DNA of 64,000 nt from assembly GCF_040802235.1 (NCBI RefSeq), contig NC_133159.1, positions 75,566,501 through 75,630,500 on the forward strand, in the 5' to 3' direction. The notes below the pieces were generated by a model that had not been told where the DNA came from, did no database searches, and worked only from the letters and a program-made list of their open reading frames with translations. This DNA comes from Manis javanica. Its lineage: Eukaryota > Chordata > Mammalia > Pholidota > Manidae. Made by a program: the position numbers and the translations under genes. This document shows, in pieces, positions 1 through 10,700 of this stretch; position 1 is the stretch's first letter, and every line of letters starts with the position of its first letter.

Positions 1-145
1 AACTAGGGAGGGGTGTGGCACTGGCATCTAGTAGGCAGAAGCCAGGGATGCTGCTAAGCATCCTACAGCACAGGCCTCCCCAAAAAACGAATTAGCCCAC
101 CCAGAATGACAACAGCACCAAGGTCGAGAAACCCAGCTTTGGACT
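1..145. mobile_element. hAT-Charlie-like non-autonomous DNA transposon fragment
   Basis: The segment carries the diagnostic wording of a common mammalian MER element: ggcatctagtaggcagaag, then catcctacagcacagg, and a closing gtcgagaaaccc. It is cut by the window edge. I am confident that it is a repeat of this class but not of the exact subfamily. Confidence 0.6.
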
Positions 146-680
146 AAAGTTCTCGAAGATCCATCTGCCTCGTTCAGCACTTTATCCCCAACACCTAGCT
201 GGGAGCCTGACATAAAAGGAGGTTCTCAGCCTGCATTCACTGAACACAGATAAGCCAGGCCTTCCTGTTTTTCAGCTGTTTCCCTGAAGTTACTGCTTAG
301 GAACCAATAGGCACCCTCAACCCTGTGCACACTGCCCAGGACCTATTATTTCCACTGCTTGAACATCACTAACCCTACTTCTGAACTGCAGATGCCTGTG
401 ACCTGAAAACATCATTAGGAAGGGTTTACATTCCTTCTTCTCTTATCTCCCCACTCTCTCTCTACATCGAGATCTACATGTATATAGCTTTGCACCTGCA
501 TTTTTGAGAAGGGAATAAATAAAAGCGTAGGCATTTTTCCTTTCCTTATACCTCATATTTTGGTATAGTGATGAGCTCTATTGAATGCGGTCTTAGCAGC
601 AGTAATCATTGGATTTATTTTCAAGGATAGCCTGCACTTCGTGTGTGTGGGGGTGATGGAAGAGAGGGGGTTTCCAACAT

Positions 681-821
681 AATGAGCATTTTTTAATGGA
701 AGTAGAGTTAATATAGAATATTATGTTAGTTTCAGGTGTACAACATACTGATTCAACAATTATATACATTACAAAATGGGCACTGCAACAAGTGTAGTTA
801 CCACAATGAGCATTTTTAATG
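681..821 (+). mobile_element. Short internal L1 3'UTR fragment with target-site-like direct repeats
   Basis: A block of about 106 bp (699-804) resembles the internal L1 3'UTR (gttagtttcaggtgtacaac, atatacattacaaaatg). It is bracketed by near-identical direct repeats, 681-698 (aatgagcattttttaatg) and 805-821 (aatgagcatttttaatg), which differ only by one T in the T run. Such flanks look like a target-site duplication, but no poly(A) tail or L1 3' terminus is present, which is odd for ordinary target-primed insertion. Confidence 0.65.
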
Positions 822-1701
822 CAATTTGACCACCTTTTAGGTTGTATGGAGAATGTTTATCTTTTTGAGGATATAATTCTAGATGGCTCTGGAAGTTCCA
901 GCAGAGAGCTGGCTCAGTGGAACTGTGTTTAGCCCATCAAAAGAGCAGCCTGAACTCTGGAGTGCTCCTTTCATCCCTTTTTCTAACAAAGCCACTTCCT
1001 GAACCAAGGAGCTTACATTGTCTCACAGTGGCAAAGATGCTCGGCCCCAGCTTGAATAAATGTGTGGAATATTACAGGGTGGGGTGTGTACAGTCCAGCT
1101 CTGCCTGGCACACACTCAACTCACAGTGGCATGATGAGCGTTGAGGGCATTGTGCATGCTCAGCTCTTCTCTGGACGAACACACTGTAATAATTTCTTTT
1201 GCTCCCTTAGAAATTCGCATGCAACCTACCCACTAGAAAGGGGAGCAATTCATTTAAGCAGCTCTAGGAATTGACCAAATTGCAAGCTCTTATCATGTTA
1301 AAATCATTGTTTTAAATTATTATTCTCTGTGTTACATGATTCAGTTGAAATTGCCAGAGAGCAGGAGGAAGGGTACTCATGAATGTGTATGTAGCGGGGA
1401 GTGAAATGTGCATGTACATATTATTATGTTCTTCTGATGTGTGTTTCTGTTGACTTTTTTAACAAAATTAAGTGTTTCGTTTTTACTGTGAAACCCTAAG
1501 AAATAGCCTTATTCCTGTTCTCTGGATGTTTTTGAGGATATTGCTCATTACATTACGCAGTAAGCTCTTTATGGACTCCTGAGAGCAATTTATTTCTGAT
1601 CTAGGACTCAAGAATAATTATGATTCCCCTGAGTTACTGGTTTATTTTCTATGTTAGGGACAATAAGTATATGACTGATTGGGTTTTGTTTGAGAATTGT
1701 T

Positions 1702-1872
1702 AGAATGTTTAGAGCAATCTTACTACACTGATGGATAGTGGCTGCAATGGGGTATGGGGGGAACTCGATAATAAGGGTGAATGTAGTAACCACATTGTTT
1801 TTCTTGTGAAACCTTCATAAAAGTGTATATCAATGAAACTTTAATAAAAAATAAATAAAAGAATGTTTAGAG
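1702..1872 (+). mobile_element. Severely 5'-truncated L1 3' end with target-site duplication
   Basis: The element proper (1715-1859) is an L1 3' terminus of about 145 bp ending in an A-rich tail (aataaaaaataaataaaa). It is flanked by a perfect 13-bp duplication, agaatgtttagag, at 1702-1714 and 1860-1872. Its body closely matches the 3' end of the L1 copy at 58200-58600 (shared ttactacactgatgga and gggtgaatgta), so both come from one family. Confidence 0.85.
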
Positions 1873-2130
1873 ACCAACTTATTGCCCACTCGTGTACAGC
1901 AAGGGTTGAAAAGTTCACTGTAGACTCAATCCTGATTGACTCCATGTCAGGATGTCCAAATTATTTTTCGTGTATCTTTTTTATCTACTTCAAACTTATC
2001 GTTTTTGTTCCATGTATCCCGCTAAACATCCAGAAATGTTTTTGGTAGAAGGTAGGGGTTTAAAGAAGTAATTGTGTTATCATAGGCCATCAGAAATCAG
2101 GCTTATTGGCTTCTTTCTATTCCTTTCCAG

Positions 2131-2403
2131 ATTGAGATGCTTCCAGATGGGCTGTTTCAATGCAAAAAGCTGCAGTGTTTACTTTTGGGGAAAAATAGCC
2201 TGATGAGTTTGTCCCCTCACGTGGGTGAGCTCTTGAACCTCACTCACCTGGAACTCATTGGTAATTACCTGGAAACACTTCCTCCTGAGCTGGAAGGATG
2301 TCAGTCCCTGAAGCGGAGCTGTCTGATCGTTGAGGAGAATCTGCTCAGTACCCTTCCTCTCCCTGTAACAGAACGTTTGCAGACATGCTTAGATAAATGC
2401 TAA
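2131..2403 (+). CDS. LRRC8B: LRRC8B terminal coding exon (C-terminal LRR segment)
   Basis: This exon encodes the last 90 residues of a leucine-rich-repeat channel subunit. LRRC8 proteins (about 800 residues) have four N-terminal membrane helices and a cytoplasmic LRR domain; with LRRC8A they form the plasma-membrane volume-regulated anion channel (VRAC) that releases chloride and organic osmolytes on cell swelling. Only the end of the LRR domain is here. After the acceptor AG at 2129-2130 the frame opens as Ile-Glu-Met in phase 0. Two LRR units are visible (LQCLLLGKNSL and LTHLELIGNYL), then the conserved LRRC8 cap (LPPELEGCQSLKRSCLIVEE), stopping at TAA 2401-2403. The ending LPVTERLQTCLDKC matches LRRC8B as I remember it and differs from the A, C and D paralogues. 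The remaining coding sequence lies upstream of the window. The reading frame is intact. Confidence 0.95.
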   Translation: MEMLPDGLFQCKKLQCLLLGKNSLMSLSPHVGELLNLTHLELIGNYLETLPPELEGCQSLKRSCLIVEENLLSTLPLPVTERLQTCLDKC

Positions 2404-4996
2404 CCTAAAGAGAAAATAATCTTTGAAAGGATGCCCCAGGGCGTTAAATGAGAACTGAAGTTTCCTAAGTTATAAAGGTGAAAAATGGGTATAATTATGA
2501 CTAACTACAACCAAATGTCTTATTAAAGCAACTCAGTATCTAGCTTAAACAGGATGAACAGTGTCAACACTGAAGTTTTGTGAATAATTGATTTTTAACT
2601 TATTGAGACGTAAGAAGTATACTTTGGGGGTGGAACGGGAGACATGAAATCCTTGAATCTCCATGTTGCAGTTCTTACCTTGAAGCTTAGCTACTCTTTT
2701 CCTCTCCCTCCCCCATGCCCCATTTCTTACTTGCACATTTGTTTTAACTGACTTCCTGTTTTGAAATTTATCACCTAGACCATAAACTCATCAACATAAA
2801 TTCCCTTGATGTACACTCAGCACTGTCTTTGATTTATGTTTTTAAATATTTTTAGGCAGGGTGCATTGTGCTTGTAAGAATTCCTTCTCGGCTTAATTTT
2901 TACTTCCTGTCTCAGCTTGCTTACATCTTCCTTCAATGTTGTTTTCTCCTAACAACAGAGATGAACCCTGAGAAAGTGCCGGCTTTTGGCCTTTGTGTAG
3001 AACAAGAGTAGGATACTTAGGACATGTCACTCACCCTCAGGGCTTCCTGAAAATTAATGTATTCTCTAAAATGTCTTCTTGTGTATCGTCAAGGCTTTTT
3101 TTATTTGCTCATAGTTTATATAGTAAATGTAAAACATATACATATTTTCTATTATATAATCTTGGATTCAAAATCTGTGAGAAATTTTGTAACGTACAGG
3201 GAACACGTGCATTTCTTCAAGAATTTACAATTAATATACTTAGTTTTGGCTGCTTCTATTTCTCATATTTGTGTGCATTCTGTTCCAAAATGTTTTTTAT
3301 TCTGCCACTATTTACTTTGGATAACAAAAGCCTTGTGTCTTGTGCCCTAGAATATTTGGGGAGTTTCCTATATAAGAGGATGGCTGCATCATCTACCTCT
3401 CTCTTCCCTCGTTGCTGTGCTATTGTACGGGTACTATCCTTAATTACTTCAAAAACTGTGATGGAGGGGAGAGGTACAGATTTGGATCTTTAAAACTGGT
3501 TTTTAAACTCTTTGTAAAAGAGTTAAAGCAAAATATTTTCTCCATGTGCATGATCTCTAGATATGATTATAATGTAAAACACTCAGCCTCCATTCAGTAT
3601 TTAAGATGGGTTCTCAAAGCTCACAGAGAAGTAGATCCATTTAACTGAAATTCATCTCATGACTTTGAGTAATTTTTCTGGAATACATTTTGCTCTTTTT
3701 TATAAAGAGCTTTGTGTTTGGCCTTTTGTTATCATGCATACTGTAAAGTGAACAAAATTGACGGACTCATTTTTGAGAAATGTATACTTTTAATGTGATT
3801 TTCTCTAATGGGTCTAGGCGTTATAATGCCATCTCATTTTGGGTGTAACTATGAAGTAATCTAACTGCATCTGGATAAAACTGGAAAACACTATAGGTAA
3901 TGAGCACTGTAAACAGGGAGTTGTGATGCGTGGTATGTTTTTCTTGCTTTACTTGTTCCACAAAGATGAAAGTGAGTCTTTAAACTGTAGCAAAATGTAG
4001 CTTCTCTCCCCAGCCACACACCCCTGGACTAAAGCTCTGAAAAAAAGAATTGTTTATGTTAAATGAAATTTGCATAATATTAACTATAAAAAACATAAAA
4101 CACCAAAAGCTGCCTAAAACATTATCATTTATTATGAATTAGAAGAACCAGTGTAAAAATACAATCCTCACCAAAACTTGCCTTTAGTCAAAACTTTGAA
4201 GTTCTCAGGGACCCAGGCATAACTGACGGAATTCAGAAAATAGATTCTGACTATATCTAGGGACTATATTTTGTTTTTTTTTAATGTGAGTTAATGGTCA
4301 GTATTTCACAACAGAATTGTCATGTGTACTGATTTCAATGTTACATAGGATTATCCTGTTTTGGATGTGAAAATGATACATGGATAGGTGTTTAAATGTT
4401 TTTGGCTATAGAATTAGCCATAATTTGTATGAAAAAATCCCATCCTCTCCTATAAATTTCAAATTTGCTAACATTCCCCTCACAAACTAGAACTTCTCCA
4501 TGACTAATCATTAGTTCTATTCACCTGCAGAAATCATTGGTTAAATCTTTCTTAATCAGAGCTCTCAGTTTCTGGAAACACATTACTATCAGGATCATAA
4601 ATGAATATTATAAGCTGCTTTCCAAACACTATAGTTAGTGGTTCAAACTCTGCTGTTCTTGATGCCATAATTTTTAGATTATTTTTTCAATTGTACACAT
4701 GAGTGTTTAGGTAGCTTTTGAAATGACAGAGCTCTGACGCAGTGAACTCTGAGACCATCGATTTGACATGCAAGAATGTGTTGATGCCACCTCTGCTGCA
4801 CTGTTATAGCTGATCTTCATAATATCTAAGAGGATTTTATATGAAGAAAATGAAGTTTGTTCATGATAATCATGAGACTCTTGTTGGCATTTGATTTTGA
4901 AGAACATGAAGTTTATTTTCCAAAAAATAAATGTCAAAGTTTTCAGAACAAAGTTGATGGCTTATGCTGGCAACCTTTGGTTCATTTTATTTACAT

Positions 4997-5021
4997 GCGC
5001 GCGCACACACACACACACACA
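4997..5021. repeat. (GC)n(AC)n microsatellite
   Basis: About four GC dinucleotides run directly into about nine AC dinucleotides inside the probable LRRC8B 3'UTR. The alternating purine-pyrimidine composition can adopt Z-DNA. Less regular CA-rich sequence continues to about 5050. Confidence 0.9.
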
Positions 5022-5649
5022 GATAAGCTTGCACACATATAGACACACACCCTTATATATGTAGTAGGTAACTTTCTAGCTTTGGATGTTCAGTATTTTT
5101 TCCAAAGTAGCTAGAGGTTGTCAGTTAATGCTAGGATGTTCTTTTATACTCATTACTAGTAATCATGGAGTGTTCTATTCTCTTTGTTATAATATTTAAA
5201 AGAAAACTGAATGCTCAGCCTTAGTCTGAGAACCGAAGCAGTTTTGAGCTTCCCTGGAAAGACACAGTGTTCTCCCCCTAACTGCCAGCAGGGTACATTT
5301 ATGTGGCACATAGACACTATGTTTTCATTCTTCATCCTCAGTCTTAACTTTTCCCCCAGGTGTCACCATATTTCACTGTCACTTAACAAATGTTTGTGTT
5401 AAACAGGGTAAATAGAGATCCCCCGGGATCTTGGCACTGTGGTGTAGCTCCAGTTAGTGTGCTGTGGTGAGCTGCAGAAAGTTATTTGCATAACATTATC
5501 ATTTGATAGTGAAAATACTTGTTTCTGTTCTTCATGTGTTCCATGATTCAAATTTTGTATGTTTAATGAAAATACTGCATAGTATTGGAAACCATTAAAA
5601 TAATCAACAGTTATTCTGTGGATTTCTAGCTTTCTTTCCTTGTGTTTTC

Positions 5650-5655
5650 AATAAA
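5650..5655 (+). terminator. Candidate proximal poly(A) signal, LRRC8B
   Basis: A canonical AATAAA lies in ttttcaataaaaggctc. Downstream, ggtattgtgttttccc (from about 5701) offers a GU/U-rich element, at slightly longer than usual spacing. Use would give a 3'UTR of about 3.3 kb. Confidence 0.4.
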
Positions 5656-6518
5656 AGGCTCTTTCCATCTTAATCTGCTTAGCATTGTTCTATCCTCTGA
5701 GGTATTGTGTTTTCCCTCATCACTCACTCCCCTCCTTAAATGTGATCAGCACTTGTATAGTAACATATATTTGTGCTAGAGAACCTGCAGTGATACTTGG
5801 GCATGTGTTTATTTGAGGGGAAGCCAGAGCCTCTAATTATGCCTCTCATTATGCCTAATTGAGTAGTTCTGCTTTACCCATCCCTGCAGTATTCAGAGCT
5901 GATCCACTGTCCCTCAACCAACCAAAAGCATGAGCATATAACTCTAAGTCCACTTCGTTTTCAGGAAGTACATTGCATCAGAATCTGTTTTTATTTCTTC
6001 ATGGAAACAAGGGGAAGGCTGGTGGGAGAGGGGGAGAAGTTATTTTGCATCCTAGTTTGAATTATGAAGACATTATATACATGAAATGGCATAAATTAAT
6101 AACTGTTGCAAAATGCCCTGGACATACTTATTTCTTATCTACAGCTGGATATGAAAGCTGAAACTGTGAAAAAACTGCTGTCCTATTTAATTGGTTTCTT
6201 CCTGTTTCTGGTCTCCCACTTCCACTGGGAGCTATCTTCTAAGTCTCTTTGGTAATGGACTACATTCTCTTCCACTGGTTTTTACATGAACAATGTCATC
6301 AGTGCTAAAGCATTAATACAGAGTATGTGAGCCAAACTGCCGAGATGGCTTCAAGTTGAACTGAATTCATAGAGAAGTTTTGCATTTGACTTGTATTAGA
6401 TGCTACTGCTGAGAAAAACATTTATGAATGCCTCCTGCATGTTATATATTATCTCTAACAGAGATGGTGCAATTAAGAAAAAATACAAAGAAGCATAGAA
6501 GTAGAATGGATGTGTTTG

Positions 6519-6526
6519 TGTATATA
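6519..6526 (+). promoter_or_regulatory. Candidate Pumilio recognition element in 3'UTR
   Basis: TGTATATA on the sense strand matches the PUM consensus TGTANATA. It sits in a TG/TA-rich run, so it may simply reflect local composition. Confidence 0.25.
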
Positions 6527-6865
6527 TATGTCATGTATAAACCAAAATATTTACGTCTATTTTTGAAACTCTTCAAATGTTTCACTCACTCAAATAATGG
6601 GGCCAGTCTTGAGACATTTCCTTTGGGTGGCTTCACAGGAAAGGCTAGTATTTATTTTATCTTTGTCACATATTTTGAAACACATACATAATCAGTTTTT
6701 GCTTCTGGTAATGAATTATTAGAAAATGTAAGATTTTGTTATGAGTTGAATGTTTTTGGCCCTCAGGTTTACCATGTAAATCTGCATTTTGGTGGTAAAA
6801 ATCCTTTGCCTGAGATTTAGTAGTTTTTGGTAAACTTTCCTGTTTTTAAAGTATCTTTTGTGTAA

Positions 6866-6902
6866 AATAAAGATTCCATTTTTATAATAAATGACAAATA
6901 AA
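6866..6902 (+). terminator. Cluster of three poly(A) signals, probable distal LRRC8B 3' end
   Basis: AATAAA occurs at 6866-6871, 6886-6891 and 6897-6902. This clustering, the GT-containing sequence just after it, and the reappearance of ordinary intergenic DNA downstream make it the best candidate for the main mRNA end, with cleavage near 6915-6925. Confidence 0.6.
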
Positions 6903-7434
6903 AACATTAAACATTGGAAGTGGACTGTACTAATTTTTACATGTGTACATTTACAGTGCCCAGGCTCCAAAAGTGATTCTCTTCCTCTTCCATAGCTCCC
7001 TGTGCAGTTGTGCTGTTATATTATTTACCAAGTGATAGATTACAGATTTACACATGAATCTCATAAGAGTAGTATGAGTTTTCAAAATATACTGCAATGG
7101 TCACAAAATAGGAAATACCCAAAAAGAGCTGGATTGACCCTAGAATACACTGGAGCAGGGATCTGTCACAATCCTAATAGGTCCATCTTTCCAATAGTGA
7201 TCATCCTTGGGAGCTAATGTTGATAAACCAACCATCTCTCTTCCCTGTCTTCTTCTGGACTCTTGCTTCTCCAATTACTGTTAGTTTAACACTAACGTTG
7301 AATAGTGGACAAGATAAATAAAAAGTAATGAACTGCAAGACAACATTTTGAGAAGGTTTAATAAAGGGGTTAAACATGGAATTGGTAAAATGGGCATATG
7401 ATAGTAGGGCCTTTTGAATAAAGACTTTCATCTC

Positions 7435-7462
7435 TCACACACACACACATGTACACACACAC
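7435..7462. repeat. Interrupted (AC)n microsatellite
   Basis: Two CA runs are separated by a short atgt interruption (acacacacacatgtacacac). Confidence 0.85.
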
Positions 7463-8889
7463 TTTCAGGAACACATTAGAAAGCAGATACGCAACTTTTT
7501 CTCTGCTGGAGGACAAAACTCAATATATACTGAACCAGGTTTTAAGGGAAAACTAACTGCTGAAACCAGATGGCCATATTTTTTCCTGTAAGGGTGATGC
7601 TTTAAGAAAGGCTTTCACCTACCTCCAGCTGCCTCAGGAATGGGAAATATATTGAGGAAAGGAAAACCAGTGCCTGACTAAGGCAATAGCAGCCATTCAG
7701 GGACTGCCAGGTGCTTTGGGCTGCTAGAGTTCTGTGCCAACAGCCTACAGGGCAGGGATGTGCCCCAGGAGCATGGCAGTAGTGTGGATTCATGTTCTTC
7801 AGTGTTTGCTTCCACTTTGCAAAATGAGTTTTTGAACATGCTGAGCAGGGCCTGCTGTGGAACAGAGAGGCCACATTGGCAGGGCTGAGGGCACGGGTCC
7901 CTTGTCTGGAGCTGCAGCTCTGTTTGGGTTCTGTCCCCATTGCTAGATTCTCTGAAATCCAGGGCCCTAGCTTGCTTGTCTGTTCATCTCATTCCTGAGG
8001 TCTCGAGAAAAGCCATTTATCTAAAGGCACAGTCACAGGAACTCACACCCTGTATTTCCAGAAGAAAATAAAATGCATATGCCAAAGAAAAATCAGAAAA
8101 ATGTCATTTTTTAACATGTCTTTTTTTAAAAAAAATACAAATCTCTCTTTGCCCTGTGTTGTCTTATCCTTTAGAGGAGCTGTAAGTCCTGCCTCCTAAA
8201 TACCAATGATTCTGTAGAACTGCCTTGTGCTACTGAGAAGCTTTTCAAATTATTTCTTATAACAAATACCTTAAATGTTGGATGTCTTTTTACACAGGCC
8301 TATTGTTTGTTCGGGTAAGGCTCAATATACCATTTTTTACTCTCTGCCTCCCTCTGCTGCTGAGATAAGAATCAAAAGCTTTCCCAGATTGTATTTTCTC
8401 CCTTTTTTTTCACTTTCTCCTTGCCTTGTCTTTAGTAAATGTAACCCCCAAGGTAAGATTTTGAGAATTCAGTCATGCTCACTTATCTGTGACTCCATCT
8501 CAAATGAGATGCACTTAGCTCCATGCAGTGTTCCTGGTACCTGGACCAGACTGGACATGTGGCTGCCCTGGAGAGGTAAGAATGTGGCACCCCTTTAAAA
8601 ACATACTTTATTTATTCAATATGTATCTGGTAGAGATAGGGGAACTGGTTTTCTATTTGCAAAAATAATGAATCCCTACATCAGCTGCCTGATTATTCCC
8701 TTCTCCAAAAGCAAAACTCACAAGAGTGAGGCAGCACTTAAAGAAGATTGAGCCAGGCAGGTGCGAGGAGGGGCTGGCTGTAGGGTGCATGCGAGTTCTC
8801 AGCTCAGGCAGGTCTGTCCAGCATCCCCAGGGGACAGTCTCTTCCCCCAGGCCTCATGAGCAGGTCTGTAAGTTGCTGGGTCTCCCTTT

Positions 8890-8985
8890 AGTATTTCCTC
8901 CTCCAATCTCCCTACACAATTTCCCTTCTCTCTCTACCCCCACTCCCTCTGATCTCTCTCCTCTCTCTCATTCTCTCTGGCTGTG
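8890..8985. repeat. CT-rich low-complexity tract
   Basis: The plus strand is almost entirely pyrimidine here, with repeated tctctc motifs such as gatctctctcctctctctc. This is a polypurine/polypyrimidine tract. Confidence 0.7.
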
Positions 8986-9754
8986 CTGTTTGGTGTCCTA
9001 ACTACACACTCCAATCTTAAATATCCTCCCCATCACTAAATCCCATCTTTGAGAGTATTAAATACCCATCATCCCAAGGGTGATGTTTTAGTTTGTGCTC
9101 ACCAAAAGAAATGTCCTTCAGTTATCAATATTCTGCCTTCCCAGTGTCACAATTCAAATTCCAAATAAGACACTTACTCAGTGTGCTGCATGGACCGGTT
9201 TGCAATTCCATAGGCTGGTAACCTAAGGAATTGCATATGCAAACTTGACTTAACTGGTCTCCAATTTCTGATTATTCCAATGACATTTGGTGTTCCTTGT
9301 AAATTAGTGTCCCAGGAAACTGTGTAAACCCAGGGGTACCAAATGCTACCCGTGTGAAGGAAGTTTCCCTTCACCTATCTCTGAACTGGGTTTGGATTTG
9401 CTTTCTTGTCTTATTGACTCTGTGGTGTTCCACAGAGAATGACTTAGATCATTCTGGGGCGACCAGAGCAGTTCTGTCATGCTTTTCAGAATAGACTGAG
9501 CCAGTCTCAGGCAATTGCTCTGTGCAAAGGGAAAGCCTGAACAAGTCACCAAGTGAAGGGGAACTGACTCCATCTGCACTAAGAGGAAAGGCTGCTGGGT
9601 TTGCGCTAATTGGTCAAAACAGTGCATCAGAAACCTGATTAATGGCTTCATAGTGAGAAAAGATAAAAATCTAATTATTCCATCTGTGCTCCTTCACCTT
9701 GGAGTCCGTCTCTGGAGGGAAACAGCTGTGGAATACAACAGTATCCTTACTTAG

Positions 9755-9965
9755 CAGGGGTTACATGCCAGGTAATCTGCTTGCTTCTTTACGTGTGCTA
9801 GCTCGGTCTATCCAACAAACTTGGTGGGTGTTATTCCCATTTTATAGATGAGAAAACAGTCTTAAAAATCCTAACTTTTCCAAGGTCTCATAACTGTTCA
9901 GAAGAGGAATCCTATTCAACCTGAAGGTCTGCAAAGCTTGTTTCTTCAGAGGTTTAGGTGAACAC
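9755..9965 (-). mobile_element. MIR SINE
   Basis: The antisense MIR core is recognisable: ttattcccattttatagatg, gagaaaacagtctt and aaggtctcataactg. The copy is ancient and diverged. Confidence 0.7.
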
Positions 9966-10514
9966 AACACCAGCACTTTCTCTCTCGCCCACCTTGGTGT
10001 TGGAAGAGAGGCAAATCCCACACCAGATTTCAGAGCTCACTGGTGTCTTCCCATCGGCTTTAAGCCCGGTGCTTCCTCCTGCTCCGTATCTGTCCTAGCT
10101 TGTTTCTGAGCCAGTGAGTCACATCCCTAATGCAATTCCAGAATTGCCGAACTTTCTAACTGGAAGGCTTTCTAACTATGGAGGCTTTTCTGAGGAGGAA
10201 GGTGGAAGTGGTTTGTTGGAGATCACAAACCCACTGTCTGTGGGAGTATCTTTTCACCTTCTGGGCTGGTTCTAAGGAGCACAGATCATCTGTATTCAGC
10301 CAACGGCTAGTGGAAGGGCCAAGGCTAGCACTGAGGGTGCCTCCTGAACCCCAGGCTTTCTGTTTTCCCTAACAGGCTGCATTCACCTTAGTTACAGCCT
10401 GCACCGTGAGAATAACCCCTTCCTCTGCCCAGTGCATTACTGGGCACAACACACTTAGGCTCCTGATCCCATTTCACTTATAAGAAAACTAGGCTCTGAA
10501 AGAGCCATTTCAGT

Positions 10515-10700
10515 AGTTACCATTATTGAGCACCTGCCACAAACTTTATAAACATCACTAATGCTTAAAGCATACCAAGGTAGGTGCTATCTATAGGAAA
10601 AGAAATAGGTCCAGGCAGGTTAAATGACATATTAGGGTATATATTAGAGGATATAGCTAGTATGTGGCAGAGTCAGGCTTTGAATTGGACACTATAGCAC
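10515..10700 (-). mobile_element. MIR SINE
   Basis: Antisense MIR features are present: attattgagcacctgccac at the left, then gtaggtgctatctatagg, and agctagtatgtggcagagtc at the right. Confidence 0.7.

Larger units (their letters stand above)
1..2130 (+). other. LRRC8B: LRRC8B last intron (partial, 3' portion)
   Basis: This stretch lies upstream of the LRRC8B terminal exon and ends in a good acceptor: a pyrimidine-rich tract (about 2111-2128, ttctttctattcctttcc) followed by AG at 2129-2130. It contains a DNA-transposon fragment at its left edge and two short L1 pieces, annotated separately. No coding potential is evident; the open frames are short and match nothing I recognise. Intron status is inferred from the acceptor and from the family gene structure, where the last LRR segment sits in a separate small exon. 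Confidence 0.8.
2404..6925 (+). other. LRRC8B: Probable LRRC8B 3' untranslated region
   Basis: About 4.5 kb of AT-rich sequence follows the LRRC8B stop. I see no interspersed repeat in it, unlike the flanking DNA, which is typical of a retained 3'UTR. It holds a candidate proximal poly(A) signal at 5650 and ends in a tight cluster of three AATAAA hexamers (6866-6902) followed by a GT-containing stretch (catgtgtacatttac). Several open frames up to 166 codons occur but lack any recognisable homology. The length is inferred; a shorter isoform ending near 5680 is possible. Confidence 0.6.
6926..9750. other. Intergenic DNA without recognised genes
   Basis: No gene, RNA gene or clear interspersed repeat was recognised. 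It contains an imperfect (AC)n tract at 7435-7462 and a pyrimidine-rich CT tract at about 8890-8985. Open frames here are short and unsupported. Confidence 0.6.

Noticed and set aside
2993-3493. 166-codon plus-strand frame after the LRRC8B stop
   Set aside because: It lies in the presumed 3'UTR, has no recognisable domain, and overlaps another unrelated frame.
7602-7940. 112-codon minus-strand frame
   Set aside because: No recognisable family, promoter or splice signals; expected by chance in moderately GC-rich DNA.
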